A DNA stretch of 64,000 nt from Massilia sp. R2A-15 (GTDB lineage: Bacteria > Pseudomonadota > Gammaproteobacteria > Burkholderiales > Burkholderiaceae_D), in the NCBI RefSeq assembly GCF_030704305.1, contig NZ_CP131935.1, positions 4,340,001 through 4,404,000 of the forward strand. The letters are read 5' to 3'. Positions 17,533 through 26,660 of the stretch are shown in pieces. A model generated the notes under the pieces. It had not been told where the DNA came from and searched no databases. It saw nothing but the letters and a program-made list of their open reading frames with translations. Within the stretch, counting starts at the first letter, position 1; every line of letters starts with the position of its first letter. A program made the translations under genes and the position numbers.

Positions 17533-18003
17533 ATGATCAAATCCCGTAGCCTGCTGCTCGCCATCGCCACCACCTGCCTCGCCCTGATCGGCGCCGCCCT
17601 GTACCTGCAGCACGTGAAGGACATGCTGCCCTGTCCCCTGTGCGTGATCCAGCGCTACCTGTTCCTCGCCATCGCGCTGTGCTGCTTCGTCGGCGCCATC
17701 GGCGACAAGCCGCGCCTGGGCGCAGGCCTCGGCCTGCTCGGCGCGCTCGGCGGCCTGGGCGTCGTCGGCAAGCACCTGTACGTCCTGGCCCACCCCGGAT
17801 TCTCGTGCGGCATCGACCCGGTGGAAACGGTCCTCAACAAGATCCCGACCGCCACCGCGCTGCCATGGCTGTTCCGCGCCGACGGCCTGTGCGAAAACGC
17901 GGTCGACACCTTGTTTGGCCTGTCGATTCCGCAGTGGTCGGCGCTCTGGTTCGTGCTGTTGACGGGCGCGCTGGTGTACCTGCTGGTGCGCCGCCAGCGA
18001 TGA
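17533..18003 (+). CDS. dsbB: Disulfide bond formation protein B
   Basis: Inner-membrane quinone reductase that re-oxidises DsbA. 156 residues from MIKSRSLLLAI, with four hydrophobic helices. The first periplasmic pair is C34-PL-C37 (LPCPLCVIQRY) and the second is Cys92 with Cys120 (FSCGID, DGLCEN). The frame is open upstream through the REP element, but that part is not family-like. The stop overlaps the prmC ATG (ATGA), placing it inside the hemA-prfA-prmC cluster. Confidence 0.92.
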   Translation: MIKSRSLLLAIATTCLALIGAALYLQHVKDMLPCPLCVIQRYLFLAIALCCFVGAIGDKPRLGAGLGLLGALGGLGVVGKHLYVLAHPGFSCGIDPVETVLNKIPTATALPWLFRADGLCENAVDTLFGLSIPQWSALWFVLLTGALVYLLVRRQR

Positions 18004-18821
18004 GCATCCAGGCCGGCGCCACGGTCGGCGCGGTGCAGGCGGCGCTGCCGCTCGACCCGCTCGAGAACCGCATCCTGCTGTGCCACGCGCTCGGCCTCAC
18101 GCGCGTCGGCCTGATCACCCAGTCGCACCGCGCGCTGACCTCCGATGAAGCGGCCACGCTCGACGCGCTGGTGGCGCGCCGCCTGGCCGGCGAACCGATC
18201 GCCTACATCGTCGGGAAGCGCGAATTCTACGGCCTCGATTTCCACGTCACCGACGCGGTGCTGATTCCCCGTCCCGACACCGAACTGCTGGTGGAACTGG
18301 CGCTCGAACGGCTGGCGCCCGGCGCCTCCGTGCTCGACATGGGCACCGGCAGCGGCGCCATCGCGGTGGCCATCGCGCACACCCGCCCCGACGCGCGGGT
18401 GACCGCGCTCGACGCCAGCACCGGCGCGCTCGACGTCGCGCGCGCCAACGCCGCGGCCAACGCCGCGAACGTCGCCTTCCTGCACAGCGACTGGTACGGC
18501 GCGCTGGCCGGCGTCATGTTCGGCATGATCGTCTCCAATCCGCCCTACATCGCCAGCGGCGACACCCACCTGTCCGAGGGCGATTTGCGCTTCGAGCCGG
18601 TGTCGGCGCTGACCGACCATGCCGACGGCCTGTCGGCGCTGCGCACCATCATCGCCGGAGCCGGCCCGCACCTGGCGCCGGGCGGCTGGCTGCTGCTCGA
18701 GCATGGCTACGACCAGGCCGATCAAGTGCGCGCGCTGCTGACCGCGCACGGCTACGACCAGGTGCAAAGCTGGCGCGACCTGGCCGGCATCGAGCGCGTT
18801 TCGGGCGGCACCCTGGGGTGA
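18000..18821 (+). CDS. prmC: Release factor glutamine methyltransferase
   Basis: Transfers a methyl group from SAM to the glutamine of the GGQ motif of RF1 and RF2. 273 residues with an N-terminal helical domain, the SAM-binding DMGTGSGAIA at about 113-122, and the catalytic NPPY at 180-183. It overlaps dsbB by four bases. In many proteobacteria it directly follows prfA; here dsbB intervenes. Confidence 0.95.
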   Translation: MSIQAGATVGAVQAALPLDPLENRILLCHALGLTRVGLITQSHRALTSDEAATLDALVARRLAGEPIAYIVGKREFYGLDFHVTDAVLIPRPDTELLVELALERLAPGASVLDMGTGSGAIAVAIAHTRPDARVTALDASTGALDVARANAAANAANVAFLHSDWYGALAGVMFGMIVSNPPYIASGDTHLSEGDLRFEPVSALTDHADGLSALRTIIAGAGPHLAPGGWLLLEHGYDQADQVRALLTAHGYDQVQSWRDLAGIERVSGGTLG

Positions 18822-18884
18822 TCCAGGGCGGCGCTGCGCGCTGCGCTCCTTTGATAAAATGGTTCTCCGCCCCCGGAGCCGCGC

Positions 18885-20639
18885 ATGCGTAGACTGTTCG
18901 CCATCTGTGTTTTCATGTTCGCGCCCGGCGCCGCCTTTGCCGCCGACACGGCGGACCAGCAGGCGCGCGCCCTGTTCGCCGCCGACTGGCAGTGGCGCCT
19001 GCAAAACCAGCCCGAATTCGCCACCGCCGTGGGCGACGCCCGCTACAACGGCGCGCTGTCCGACACCTCGCTCGCCGCCAGCCGCAGCGCCACCGCGCAC
19101 GAGCGAAAGGTCCTCGACCAGGCGCGCCTGATCGAACGCGACCGCCTCACCGGCCAGAACCAGCTGTCGTACGACCTGTTCGTCGACCAGAAGGAACGGC
19201 GCCTGAAGGCCGCCAGCTTCTATCCGTACAACGCGCAGCCGCTCACCGCGCAGGACGGCATCCACATCAGCTTTGCGCGGCTGGTGGCGCAGATGCCGTT
19301 CGCCACCGAGGCCGACTACCGCAACTACCTGTCGCGCATCGACGCCCTGCCGGCCCACGTGGACGGCATCATCGAGCAGATGCGCGAAGCGATGCGCAGC
19401 GGCTGGACGTCGCCCAAGCCCATCATGCTGGCGCTGCCGGCCATGCTCAGGCAGCTGCGCGAGACCATGCCCAACGGCGCGCTTGGCCTGCCCTTCCGCG
19501 AAATCCCCGCGACGATTCCGAAGGAGGTGCGGGACGAACTGGCGAGCGCCGGCCCGGCCGCGCTGCGCACCAAAGCGGCGCCGGCGCTGCAAAAGCTCGA
19601 AGAATTCGTGCGCAACGAATACCTGCCGGCCGCGCGCGACACCATCGCCGCTTCCAGCCTGCCGGGCGGCGCCGACTGGTACCAGTTCCTGCTTGCAGAC
19701 AGCACCGACCTGGCGCCGGCCGCCGTCCACGCGCTCGGGCTGAAGGAAGTGGCGCGCATCCGCGCCGAGATGCGCGGCGCGATCGCCCGCACCGGCTTTC
19801 GCGGCACGGTCACGGAATTTTTCGCGTTCGCCAACAGCGACCCGCGCCTGTTCTACGCCAGCGGGGACAAGCTGCTCAATCGCTACCGGCGGCTGGTCGC
19901 GCGCGCGACCGACGGCTTGCCGCGCCTGTTCTCCAGCGTGCCGGCCGAGCCGCTGGCGGTGCGCCAGGTGCAGGGCGAGAACCAGGGCGCGGCGTATTAC
20001 GAGGCCGCCGCCAACGGCCGTCCCGCCGCGCTGGTGGTGAACACCTCGCTGCTGGCCACCCGCGCGCTGTGGGAAACCGAAACGCTGGCCCTGCACGAAG
20101 GCGTGCCGGGCCACCACCTGCAAGTGGCGCGCGCCCACGAACTGGCCGACCTGCCCGATTTCCGCCGCTTCGGCTGGAACCGCGCCTTCGGCGAGGGCTG
20201 GGCGCTGTATGCCGAAAGCCTGGGGCCGGAGCTGGGCTTCTTCGCCGATTCGTTCTCGGCCTTCGGGCGCCTGAACTCGGAACTGCTGCGCGCGGCGCGC
20301 ATGGTGGCCGACACCGGCATCCATGCGATGGGCTGGAGCCGCCAGCAGGCGCTCGACTACCTGGCCGCGAACACCGCCAATGCCGCATCCGACAACGAGG
20401 TCGAAGTCGACCGCTACATCGCGCAGCCCGGCCAGGCGCCGGCTTACAAGATCGGCCAGTTGCGCATCAAGGCGCTGCGCGAAAGGTCGCAGGCGGCGCT
20501 GGGCGAGCGCTTCGACATCCGGCGCTTTCACGGCGCGGTGCTCGACAACGGGCCGATGCCGCTGGCGATGCTCGAACAGCAGGTCGAGCGTTGGATCAAG
20601 GCGGCGGCGCCCGCGCCCAGGCCGGCGCCGCCCGGCTAG
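18885..20639 (+). CDS. DUF885 family exported metallopeptidase-like protein
   Basis: 584 residues with a signal peptide (about 1-20, AFAAD). The DUF885 signature is present: HEGVPGHH at 404-411 and EGWALYAE at 437-444, which look like zinc-binding and helper motifs of M1/M3-type gluzincins with a modified HExxH. The family is predicted to be peptidases, but few members are characterised. It likely acts in the periplasm. The gene sits between prmC and gshA on the same strand, with 63 and 89 bases of spacing. Confidence 0.82.
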   Translation: MRRLFAICVFMFAPGAAFAADTADQQARALFAADWQWRLQNQPEFATAVGDARYNGALSDTSLAASRSATAHERKVLDQARLIERDRLTGQNQLSYDLFVDQKERRLKAASFYPYNAQPLTAQDGIHISFARLVAQMPFATEADYRNYLSRIDALPAHVDGIIEQMREAMRSGWTSPKPIMLALPAMLRQLRETMPNGALGLPFREIPATIPKEVRDELASAGPAALRTKAAPALQKLEEFVRNEYLPAARDTIAASSLPGGADWYQFLLADSTDLAPAAVHALGLKEVARIRAEMRGAIARTGFRGTVTEFFAFANSDPRLFYASGDKLLNRYRRLVARATDGLPRLFSSVPAEPLAVRQVQGENQGAAYYEAAANGRPAALVVNTSLLATRALWETETLALHEGVPGHHLQVARAHELADLPDFRRFGWNRAFGEGWALYAESLGPELGFFADSFSAFGRLNSELLRAARMVADTGIHAMGWSRQQALDYLAANTANAASDNEVEVDRYIAQPGQAPAYKIGQLRIKALRERSQAALGERFDIRRFHGAVLDNGPMPLAMLEQQVERWIKAAAPAPRPAPPG

Positions 20640-20728
20640 CGGTTTTTTCGGGGCGGCTCCGGCGAAAAATGCGGTTTTCGGTTACTCTCTGCACCAATTC
20701 ATCGAGCAGTACAAGAAAGGATCACAAC

Positions 20729-22321
20729 GTGTCGAACCAATTGACCCGCCGCCTGGCACTGCTGGACGACGATGCGCACCGCGCCCTGCTGGGCCAGGGG
20801 CTGCGCGGCATCGAACGCGAAACGCTGCGCGTCGACCGCAACGGCCACCTCGCCCGCACCCCGCATCCGCGCGCGCTCGGCTCGGCGCTGACCCATCCGC
20901 AGATCACCACCGACTACGCCGAAGCCCTGCTCGAGTTCATCACCCCGGCCGAACATGACATCGGCCTGACCCTGCAACAGCTCGACACCATCCACCGCTA
21001 CGCCTACACAAAACTGGGCGACGAGATGCTGTGGAGCGAGTCGATGCCGTGCGAGCTGCCCGGCGAAGCCGACATCGAGATCGCCAACTACGGCAGCTCG
21101 AACATCGGCATGCTGAAGCACGTGTACCGGCGCGGCCTGGCGCTGCGCTACGGGAAGGCCATGCAGTGCATCGCCGGCATCCACTACAACTATTCGCTGC
21201 CCGAGAAGCTATGGGGCGTGCTGCTGGCCAGCGACGGCATCCCGCAGGAACGGCGCACCGCGCTGCGCGACTTCCAGTCCGAGAGCTACATCGCCCTGAT
21301 CCGCAACTTCCGCCGCTACAGCTGGCTGCTGATGTATTTGTTCGGCGCCTCGCCGGCGCTGTCCACCGGCTTCCTGCGCGGGCGCCAGCACAAGCTCGAG
21401 ACGCTGTCCGACGACACCCTGTACCTCCCGTATGCGACCAGCCTGCGCATGAGCGACCTCGGTTACCAGAACGACGCGCAGTCCGGCCTGACGCCGCACG
21501 AGAACAGCCTGGAGAGCTACGTCACGACGCTGATGGACGCGGTCAGCCGCCCGTACCCGCCGTACCAGGAGCTGGGCACCAAGAAGGACGGCGAGTGGAT
21601 CCAGCTGTCCACCAACGTGCTGCAGATCGAGAACGAATACTATTCGACGATCCGGCCCAAGCGCGTGATCCGCACCGGCGAGCGGCCGGTGCAGGCGCTG
21701 TGCCGGCGCGGCGTGCAGTACATCGAAGTGCGCTGCCTCGACGTCGATCCGTTCGAGCCGGTCGGCATCTCGCTCGAGACCGGGCGCTTCCTCGACGCCT
21801 TCCTGCTGTTCTGCGCGCTCGACGAAAGCCCGCTGATCAACGTCGGCGAGAGCGCCATCCACGCCCGCAATTTCGCTCGCACCGTCAAGGAAGGCCGCCG
21901 CCCGGGCCTGACGCTCACGCGCGGCGGCGAGGAAGTGGCGTTGAAGGATTGGGCCAATGAACTGATCGAGCGTATCCGCCCGGTCGCCGCGCTGCTCGAC
22001 GACCAGCACAACGAAGGCGGCGTGCACGCGGCCTCGCTGGCGGCGCAGCAGGCCAAGATCGACAACGTGGCGCTGACGCCGTCGGCGCGCGTGCTCGAAG
22101 AAGTGCGCGCGATTGGCTCGTCGGCGGCGTTCGGCCTGAAACAGAGCGAGCTGCACGCGGCCTACTTCCGCGACGGCGCGCTGATGCCGGCCGAGAAAAT
22201 GCTGTTCGACGAGCTGACCGCCTCCTCGCTGGCCGAGCAGGCCGCGATCGAAGCGGCGCCTGGCCCGAACTTCGACGACTTCGTCGCCGCCTACAACAGC
22301 AGCACCCTGTGCTGTGAGTAG
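20729..22321 (+). CDS. gshA: Glutamate-cysteine ligase
   Basis: Joins glutamate and cysteine using ATP, the first step of glutathione synthesis. 530 residues of the E. coli GshA type: [17 protein letters not shown] near the N-terminus, [16 protein letters not shown], and [18 protein letters not shown]. The GTG at 20729 has AGAAAGG at good spacing and starts at the family N-terminus; a long upstream extension of the frame overlaps the DUF885 gene and was rejected. The stop is 2 bases from the next gene. Confidence 0.94.
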   Translation: MSNQLTRRLALLDDDAHRALLGQGLRGIERETLRVDRNGHLARTPHPRALGSALTHPQITTDYAEALLEFITPAEHDIGLTLQQLDTIHRYAYTKLGDEMLWSESMPCELPGEADIEIANYGSSNIGMLKHVYRRGLALRYGKAMQCIAGIHYNYSLPEKLWGVLLASDGIPQERRTALRDFQSESYIALIRNFRRYSWLLMYLFGASPALSTGFLRGRQHKLETLSDDTLYLPYATSLRMSDLGYQNDAQSGLTPHENSLESYVTTLMDAVSRPYPPYQELGTKKDGEWIQLSTNVLQIENEYYSTIRPKRVIRTGERPVQALCRRGVQYIEVRCLDVDPFEPVGISLETGRFLDAFLLFCALDESPLINVGESAIHARNFARTVKEGRRPGLTLTRGGEEVALKDWANELIERIRPVAALLDDQHNEGGVHAASLAAQQAKIDNVALTPSARVLEEVRAIGSSAAFGLKQSELHAAYFRDGALMPAEKMLFDELTASSLAEQAAIEAAPGPNFDDFVAAYNSSTLCCE

Positions 22322-22323
22322 CC

Positions 22324-23367
22324 ATGCTGGCCTTCTATAACGAGCACCACGCCCAGCACCGCGGGCAGCACGAGATGTTCCGCGGCGAGCTGGTGCCGTG
22401 CTTCGAGAAGCCCGAGCGGGCCGACATGGTGGTGGCCGAATTCGCGCGGCGCGGGCTGGGCAAGATCGTCACGCCGCACGGCGTGCCGCTGGTGTCGCTC
22501 GAACGCATCCACACCCCGCGCTACCTGCACTTCCTGCGCACGGCGTGGAGCGAGTGGACCGCGCTCGATCCGGCCAATGCCGGCCGCGACGCGTTCCCGT
22601 CGGTGTGGCCGATCCGCGGCATGCGCTTCGACATCGAACCGGACAACTTCGCCGCGCGCATGGGCCTGTACTCGATGGACAGCGGAACCCCGCTGACCGC
22701 CGGCACCTGGATCGCGGCCAAGACCGGCGCCGACTGCGCGGTCAACGCGGCCCATGCGCTGCGCCTCGGCGAGCGCGGCACCTTCGCGCTGACCCGGCCA
22801 CCCGGCCACCACGCCGGCGCCGATTTCTTCGGCGGCTACTGCTTCCTGAACAACGCCGCGCTGGCGGCCCAGCACCTGCTCGACGACGGCGCGGCGCGCG
22901 TCGGCATCCTCGACATCGACTACCACCACGGCAACGGCACCCAGAGCATCTTCTACAGCCGCAACGACGTGGTGTTCACCTCGATCCACGCCGACCCGCG
23001 CGCCGAATATCCGTTCTACCTTGGCCACGCCGACGAAACCGGAGATGGCGCTGGCGCCGGCTTCAACATGAACCTGCCGCTGCCGGCCGGATCGAGCTCC
23101 GCGCATTGGTTCGCCGCGCTGGAGACGGCCTGCATCAAGCTGACTTCAAGCGGCGCCGAAGCGCTGGTGGTGTCGCTCGGGGTGGACACCTTCGCCGGCG
23201 ACCCGCTGTCGCACTTCTCCCTCACCAGCGCCGACTTCCTGCGCATCGGCGAGCGCATCGCGCATCTCGGCCTGCCCACCGTGTTCGTGCTCGAAGGCGG
23301 CTATGCGGTGGCCGAAATCGGCATCAACGTGGTCAACGTGCTCGAAGGCTTCGAGACGGCGGCATAA
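22324..23367 (+). CDS. Acetylpolyamine amidohydrolase (histone deacetylase family)
   Basis: Zn-dependent hydrolase of the arginase/deacetylase fold that removes acetyl groups from polyamines or similar amines. 347 residues. The N-terminal GELVPCFEKPERADMV resembles the Mycoplana acetylpolyamine amidohydrolase. Catalytic His162-His163 (RPPGHHAG), metal ligands Asp199 and His201 (DIDYHHGNGTQ), a later VSLGVDTFAGDP and a final LEGGY complete the site. It follows gshA after 2 bases and precedes a GNAT gene by 17, so all three are probably one operon. Confidence 0.87.
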   Translation: MLAFYNEHHAQHRGQHEMFRGELVPCFEKPERADMVVAEFARRGLGKIVTPHGVPLVSLERIHTPRYLHFLRTAWSEWTALDPANAGRDAFPSVWPIRGMRFDIEPDNFAARMGLYSMDSGTPLTAGTWIAAKTGADCAVNAAHALRLGERGTFALTRPPGHHAGADFFGGYCFLNNAALAAQHLLDDGAARVGILDIDYHHGNGTQSIFYSRNDVVFTSIHADPRAEYPFYLGHADETGDGAGAGFNMNLPLPAGSSSAHWFAALETACIKLTSSGAEALVVSLGVDTFAGDPLSHFSLTSADFLRIGERIAHLGLPTVFVLEGGYAVAEIGINVVNVLEGFETAA

Positions 23368-23384
23368 GCAATCCAGGACCGATC

Positions 23385-23837
23385 ATGACCGAATGGCAGT
23401 GGCGTACCTTCGCCGAACTCTCCAATTACGATGTGTACGAAGTGATGGCTCAGCGCCAGCATGTGTTCGTGCTCGAGCAGCAGTGCCTGTGGAACGACTT
23501 CGACGGCCTCGACCAGGACGCGCACCATTTGCTCGGCTGGCAGGTCATCGACGGCAAGCGGCAACTGGTGGCCTACCTGCGCTGCCTTGCGCCGGGCGCG
23601 AAGTACACCGAAATGTCGCTGGGGCGCGTAATGACGTCGAAGGCCGGGCGCGGTTCGGGCGTGGGACGCGAGCTGGTCGCTCTGGGGATCGCGCATGCCG
23701 AGCGCCTGTATCCGGGACATCGCATCAAGATCGGCGCGCAGATGTACCTCGAGAAGTTCTACGCCAGCTTCGGCTTCGTCACCATCAGCGCGCCGTACGA
23801 GGAAGACGGCATCATGCACGTCGACATGCTGCGCTAG
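23385..23837 (+). CDS. ElaA-type GNAT N-acetyltransferase
   Basis: 150 residues. MTEWQWRTFAELSNYDVYEVMAQRQHVFVLEQQC matches the ElaA branch of GNAT proteins. The acetyl-CoA loop is seen around GRVMTSKAGRGSGVGRELV (about 83-101). The substrate is unknown. Its place behind a polyamine deacetylase suggests an amine substrate, but this is only context. Two facing hairpin repeats follow. Confidence 0.85.
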   Translation: MTEWQWRTFAELSNYDVYEVMAQRQHVFVLEQQCLWNDFDGLDQDAHHLLGWQVIDGKRQLVAYLRCLAPGAKYTEMSLGRVMTSKAGRGSGVGRELVALGIAHAERLYPGHRIKIGAQMYLEKFYASFGFVTISAPYEEDGIMHVDMLR

Positions 23838-23843
23838 CACGTC

Positions 23844-23870
23844 GGGGTCTGGTCCTGCGGACCTGACCCC
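23844..23870 (+). terminator. GGGGTC-hairpin repeat after the GNAT gene
   Basis: A full 27-base copy of the repeat, 6 bases after the GNAT stop. A second copy in the opposite orientation follows at 23899, so each convergent gene has its own hairpin. Confidence 0.7.
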
Positions 23871-23898
23871 ATCTTGAATTCGGGTGTCGGACCAAAAT

Positions 23899-23925
23899 GG
23901 GGTCAGGTCCGCAGGACCAGCCCCC
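23899..23925 (-). terminator. GGGGTC-hairpin repeat after the histidine kinase gene
   Basis: Inverted copy, 5 bases from the kinase stop, with one change in the distal arm (CCAGCCCCC instead of CCAGACCCC). On the minus strand it is followed by CATTTTGG. Confidence 0.7.
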
Positions 23926-23930
23926 CGGTT

Positions 23931-25157
23931 TCAAAAGCTGACGATGAAGCGCGCCCCCGCGCTGACCGATTTGACGTGGCGCACGGTGCCGCCATTGCCA
24001 TGAATGAGCTGGCGCACCATCGCCAGGCCGATGCCGCCGCCCTGCTTCCTGGTCGTGAAAAACGGCGTGAAAATATGCGCCGCCAGTGCATCGGGCACGC
24101 CGGCCCCATTGTCCGCCACCTCGATCCGCAGCCTGCCGCCGCGTCCCAGCCGCGCCGTCACCAGCGCCTCCGCATTCGGCGTTTCGGCGGTCGCCTCAAA
24201 CGCGTTCTTCAGCAGGTTGATCAAGGCCTGTTCCAGCTGCCCCGGATCGACCATCAGCTCCAGCGAGCCCGGCTCCACGGTGAACGCGGTGCGCCCGCCG
24301 CGTGCGCGCCAGGCCGGGTCCACCAGCGCCGACAGCCGTTCGAACAGTTCGCCGAGGCGCACCAGTTCCGGCCGCGCCGCCGGCACGTTCGACAGGCTGC
24401 GGTAGCTGCCGACGAAATCGACCAGGCTGTCGGCGCGCCGGCTGATCGCGTCCAGCGCGGTGACCAGGTCGGCGCTGACGTCCGCCGGCAGGCCGGCGCG
24501 AAACTCGTCGAGCAGCGCGTGCGCCGTGCGCGACAGCGAGGCCACGGGCGTGAGCGAATTCATGATCTCGTGGGTCAGCACGTGCACCAGCTGGCGCCAC
24601 GCGTTCAGCGCTTCGGCTTCCAGCTCGCTTTCCACCGGCATCAGCGCAGCCAGCCGGTGGGCGCTGCCTTGCAGGGTCAATGCGGACACCGATACCAGCG
24701 CGCGCTCGGCCCCGCGCTCGGTGTCGAAACCGATCATGCCGCGCTGGTCGACTCCTTGCGCCGCCAGCTGGCGGTACAGGTCCGCCGGATCGCTGGCGCG
24801 TCCCGGCGCGACGAGCCGGCGCGCATTCGCATTGAGCGGCGCCACGGCGCCCGCGGGATCGACGCGGAACAGCGCGATCGGCGCATGCTCGAGGCGCGCT
24901 TCGACCGCCAGCGCGTTGTCGAGCAGGTGCTGGCGGTCGGTCGGCAGCGGGTCGGGAGGCGCGGCGGCGCGCAAGGCGCTGCGCGGAATCAGCCGGTTCA
25001 GGCCGCGCCACAGCAAGGCAAGGCCGGGCAGCGCCCCCAGCATGCACAGCACCGCCAGCCGAGGATCCTGGCGTACGGCGCCGGCGCCCCACGCCAGCGC
25101 GAGCGCGCCGCACAGGCCCAGCACAATGGAAACCTTGGGCGAGCGTTCAGATGCCAT
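23931..25157 (-). CDS. NtrY-like sensor histidine kinase
   Basis: 408 residues. Two membrane helices lie at about 10-28 and 33-52 with almost no periplasmic loop, so it probably senses in the membrane or cytoplasm. A PAS-like domain (about 85-175) is followed by the H-box His196 in LTHEIMNSLTP, the N-box (ALINLLKNAFEA), the G1 box DNGAGVP, FTPFFTTR and GGGIGLAM. It overlaps the activator gene by 11 bases and surely phosphorylates it. Confidence 0.9.
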   Translation of the reverse strand: MASERSPKVSIVLGLCGALALAWGAGAVRQDPRLAVLCMLGALPGLALLWRGLNRLIPRSALRAAAPPDPLPTDRQHLLDNALAVEARLEHAPIALFRVDPAGAVAPLNANARRLVAPGRASDPADLYRQLAAQGVDQRGMIGFDTERGAERALVSVSALTLQGSAHRLAALMPVESELEAEALNAWRQLVHVLTHEIMNSLTPVASLSRTAHALLDEFRAGLPADVSADLVTALDAISRRADSLVDFVGSYRSLSNVPAARPELVRLGELFERLSALVDPAWRARGGRTAFTVEPGSLELMVDPGQLEQALINLLKNAFEATAETPNAEALVTARLGRGGRLRIEVADNGAGVPDALAAHIFTPFFTTRKQGGGIGLAMVRQLIHGNGGTVRHVKSVSAGARFIVSF

Positions 25158-26478
25158 GCTTGCCCAGCTTGCGGTACAGGGCGGCGCGGCTCACGCCGAG
25201 CATCTTGGCGGCGTGGCTGATATTGCCCTTGGCCTGCTCCAGCGCCGCGGCGATGGTGTCGCGCTCCACCGCGCCAAGGCGCATCGGCGCCGGCGCGGCC
25301 AGCGCGGCCGCTGCGACGGGCGCCGCAGCAGCGCCCAACCCGAAGTCGGCATACCGGTATTGGTCCGCGCCGCCAAGGATGACGGCGCGTTCGCATGCAT
25401 GGCGCAGCGCGCGCACGTTGCCTGGCCAGTCGAAGCTGCACAGCTGGTCCAGCGCGCCGGCATCGATCTGGCGCGCCGGCCGCTGGTACTGGCTTTCGTA
25501 CAGCGCGACGTAATGCGACAGCAAAGCCGGGATGTCGCCGGCGCGTTCGCGCAGCGGCGGCACGCGCAGCACGATGGTATTCAAGCGGAACAGCAGGTCG
25601 GGGCGGAACACGGCGGGATCGAACAGGCGCGCTTCATCGAGGTTGGTGGCGCTGACGATGCGCACGTCGATCGCTTCGGCGCGGTCGGCGCCCAGCGGCG
25701 TCACCTCGCGCCGCTCCAGCGCGGTCAGCAGCTTGGCCTGGCCCGCCAGCGGCATATTGCCGATCTCGTCGAGGAACAGCGAGCCGCCGCGCGCGGCCTG
25801 GAAGCGCCCCGGCCGGTCGCCCTTGGCGTCGGTGAAGGCGCCGCGCCGATGGCCGAACAACTCGCTTTCGAAGGTCGATTCCGGCAGCGCGCCCATGTCC
25901 ACCGCGAGGAAGGTGGCGGCGGCGCGCGGCGACGCCTGGTGGATCGCGCGCGCGACCAGCTCCTTGCCGACGCCGTTCTCGCCCAGCACCATCACGTTGG
26001 CCTCGGTGGGCGCAACGCGGGCGATCATCGCCTTCAGCTCGCGCATCGCGTCAGACTCGCCCATCAGCGACGAGGCGCCAAGCGCCGGCTTGTGGCGCGC
26101 CAGGGCGTTGTCGACGGCGGCCACCAGGCGCTCGTTGTCCCACGGCTTGGTGATGAAATCGCCGGCCCCGCGCTTGAGCGCCTCGACCGCCAGCGGCACG
26201 TCGGCATACGCGGTCAGCGCGATCACCGCGGGCGGACGCGCTTGCGCGCGCAGCTGGTCGAGCACCGCGAGGCCTTGCGCGCCGTCGATGCGGCCGGGCG
26301 TGAAGTTCAGGTCCAGCAGCACCACGTCGGGCACGCCGCCGGCCAGCAGCGCGGCCAGGCCGGCCGGGTCGTTCAGGGTGGCGACCTTGCCGTAGCGGCG
26401 CCGCAGCAGCAGCTGCGCGGCGCAGGCGACATCGGGGTCGTCGTCGAGGATCAGGATGCTGGCGGCGGGATCGGTCAT
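25147..26478 (-). CDS. Sigma54-dependent response regulator (NtrC family)
   Basis: 443 residues: receiver domain with Asp56 (VVLLDLNF), AAA+ domain with Walker A GENGVGKE at 166-173, sigma54-contact loop GAFTDA at 213-218 (canonical GAFTGA), Walker B FLDEIGNMP, and a C-terminal Fis-type HTH (GNISHAAKMLGVSRAALYRKL). It activates sigma54 RNA polymerase from upstream sites. The divergent exporter operon has a consensus sigma54 promoter and two palindromes in the shared region, so it is the obvious target. Confidence 0.92.
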   Translation of the reverse strand: MTDPAASILILDDDPDVACAAQLLLRRRYGKVATLNDPAGLAALLAGGVPDVVLLDLNFTPGRIDGAQGLAVLDQLRAQARPPAVIALTAYADVPLAVEALKRGAGDFITKPWDNERLVAAVDNALARHKPALGASSLMGESDAMRELKAMIARVAPTEANVMVLGENGVGKELVARAIHQASPRAAATFLAVDMGALPESTFESELFGHRRGAFTDAKGDRPGRFQAARGGSLFLDEIGNMPLAGQAKLLTALERREVTPLGADRAEAIDVRIVSATNLDEARLFDPAVFRPDLLFRLNTIVLRVPPLRERAGDIPALLSHYVALYESQYQRPARQIDAGALDQLCSFDWPGNVRALRHACERAVILGGADQYRYADFGLGAAAAPVAAAALAAPAPMRLGAVERDTIAAALEQAKGNISHAAKMLGVSRAALYRKLGKHGI

Positions 26479-26525
26479 GCGGCATTCTAGCAGCAGGTTT
26501 CTTGCGCGGCGACCGCCAATTTGAA

Positions 26526-26543
26526 GTGTTCATTTCCGAACAC
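26526..26543. promoter_or_regulatory. Putative activator site 1 (palindrome)
   Basis: GTGTTC-ATTTCC-GAACAC, a perfect 6-base inverted repeat. It shares the pattern TGTYC-N6-GRACA with site 2. The centre is about 73 bases upstream of the -24 element, a normal distance for a sigma54 enhancer site. Assignment to the adjacent regulator is inferred. Confidence 0.6.
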
Positions 26544-26550
26544 CCGCGAC

Positions 26551-26566
26551 TGTCCGGATCCGGACA
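26551..26566. promoter_or_regulatory. Putative activator site 2 (palindrome)
   Basis: TGTCCGGATCCGGACA, perfectly palindromic, with its centre 24 bases from site 1 and the same TGTYC-N6-GRACA pattern. Two spaced sites fit cooperative binding of activator dimers. Confidence 0.6.
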
Positions 26567-26606
26567 AACCCGTCCGAAAAGCAGCCGCAAACCCCGCAAA
26601 ACGGGC

Positions 26607-26622
26607 TGGCACGGCGCTTGCA
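26607..26622 (+). promoter_or_regulatory. Sigma54 (-24/-12) promoter of the exporter operon
   Basis: TGGCACGGCGCTTGCA matches TGGCACG-N4-TTGCA exactly, including GG-N10-GC spacing. It ends 38 bases before the adaptor ATG. Confidence 0.85.
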
Positions 26623-26660
26623 ATGGTGACGGGTGAACCCACTTTTAACGGACGACAGCG

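Noticed and set aside
17655..20531. 958-codon minus-strand frame across dsbB, prmC and the DUF885 gene
   Set aside because: Crosses three clear genes on the other strand; high GC explains the lack of stops.
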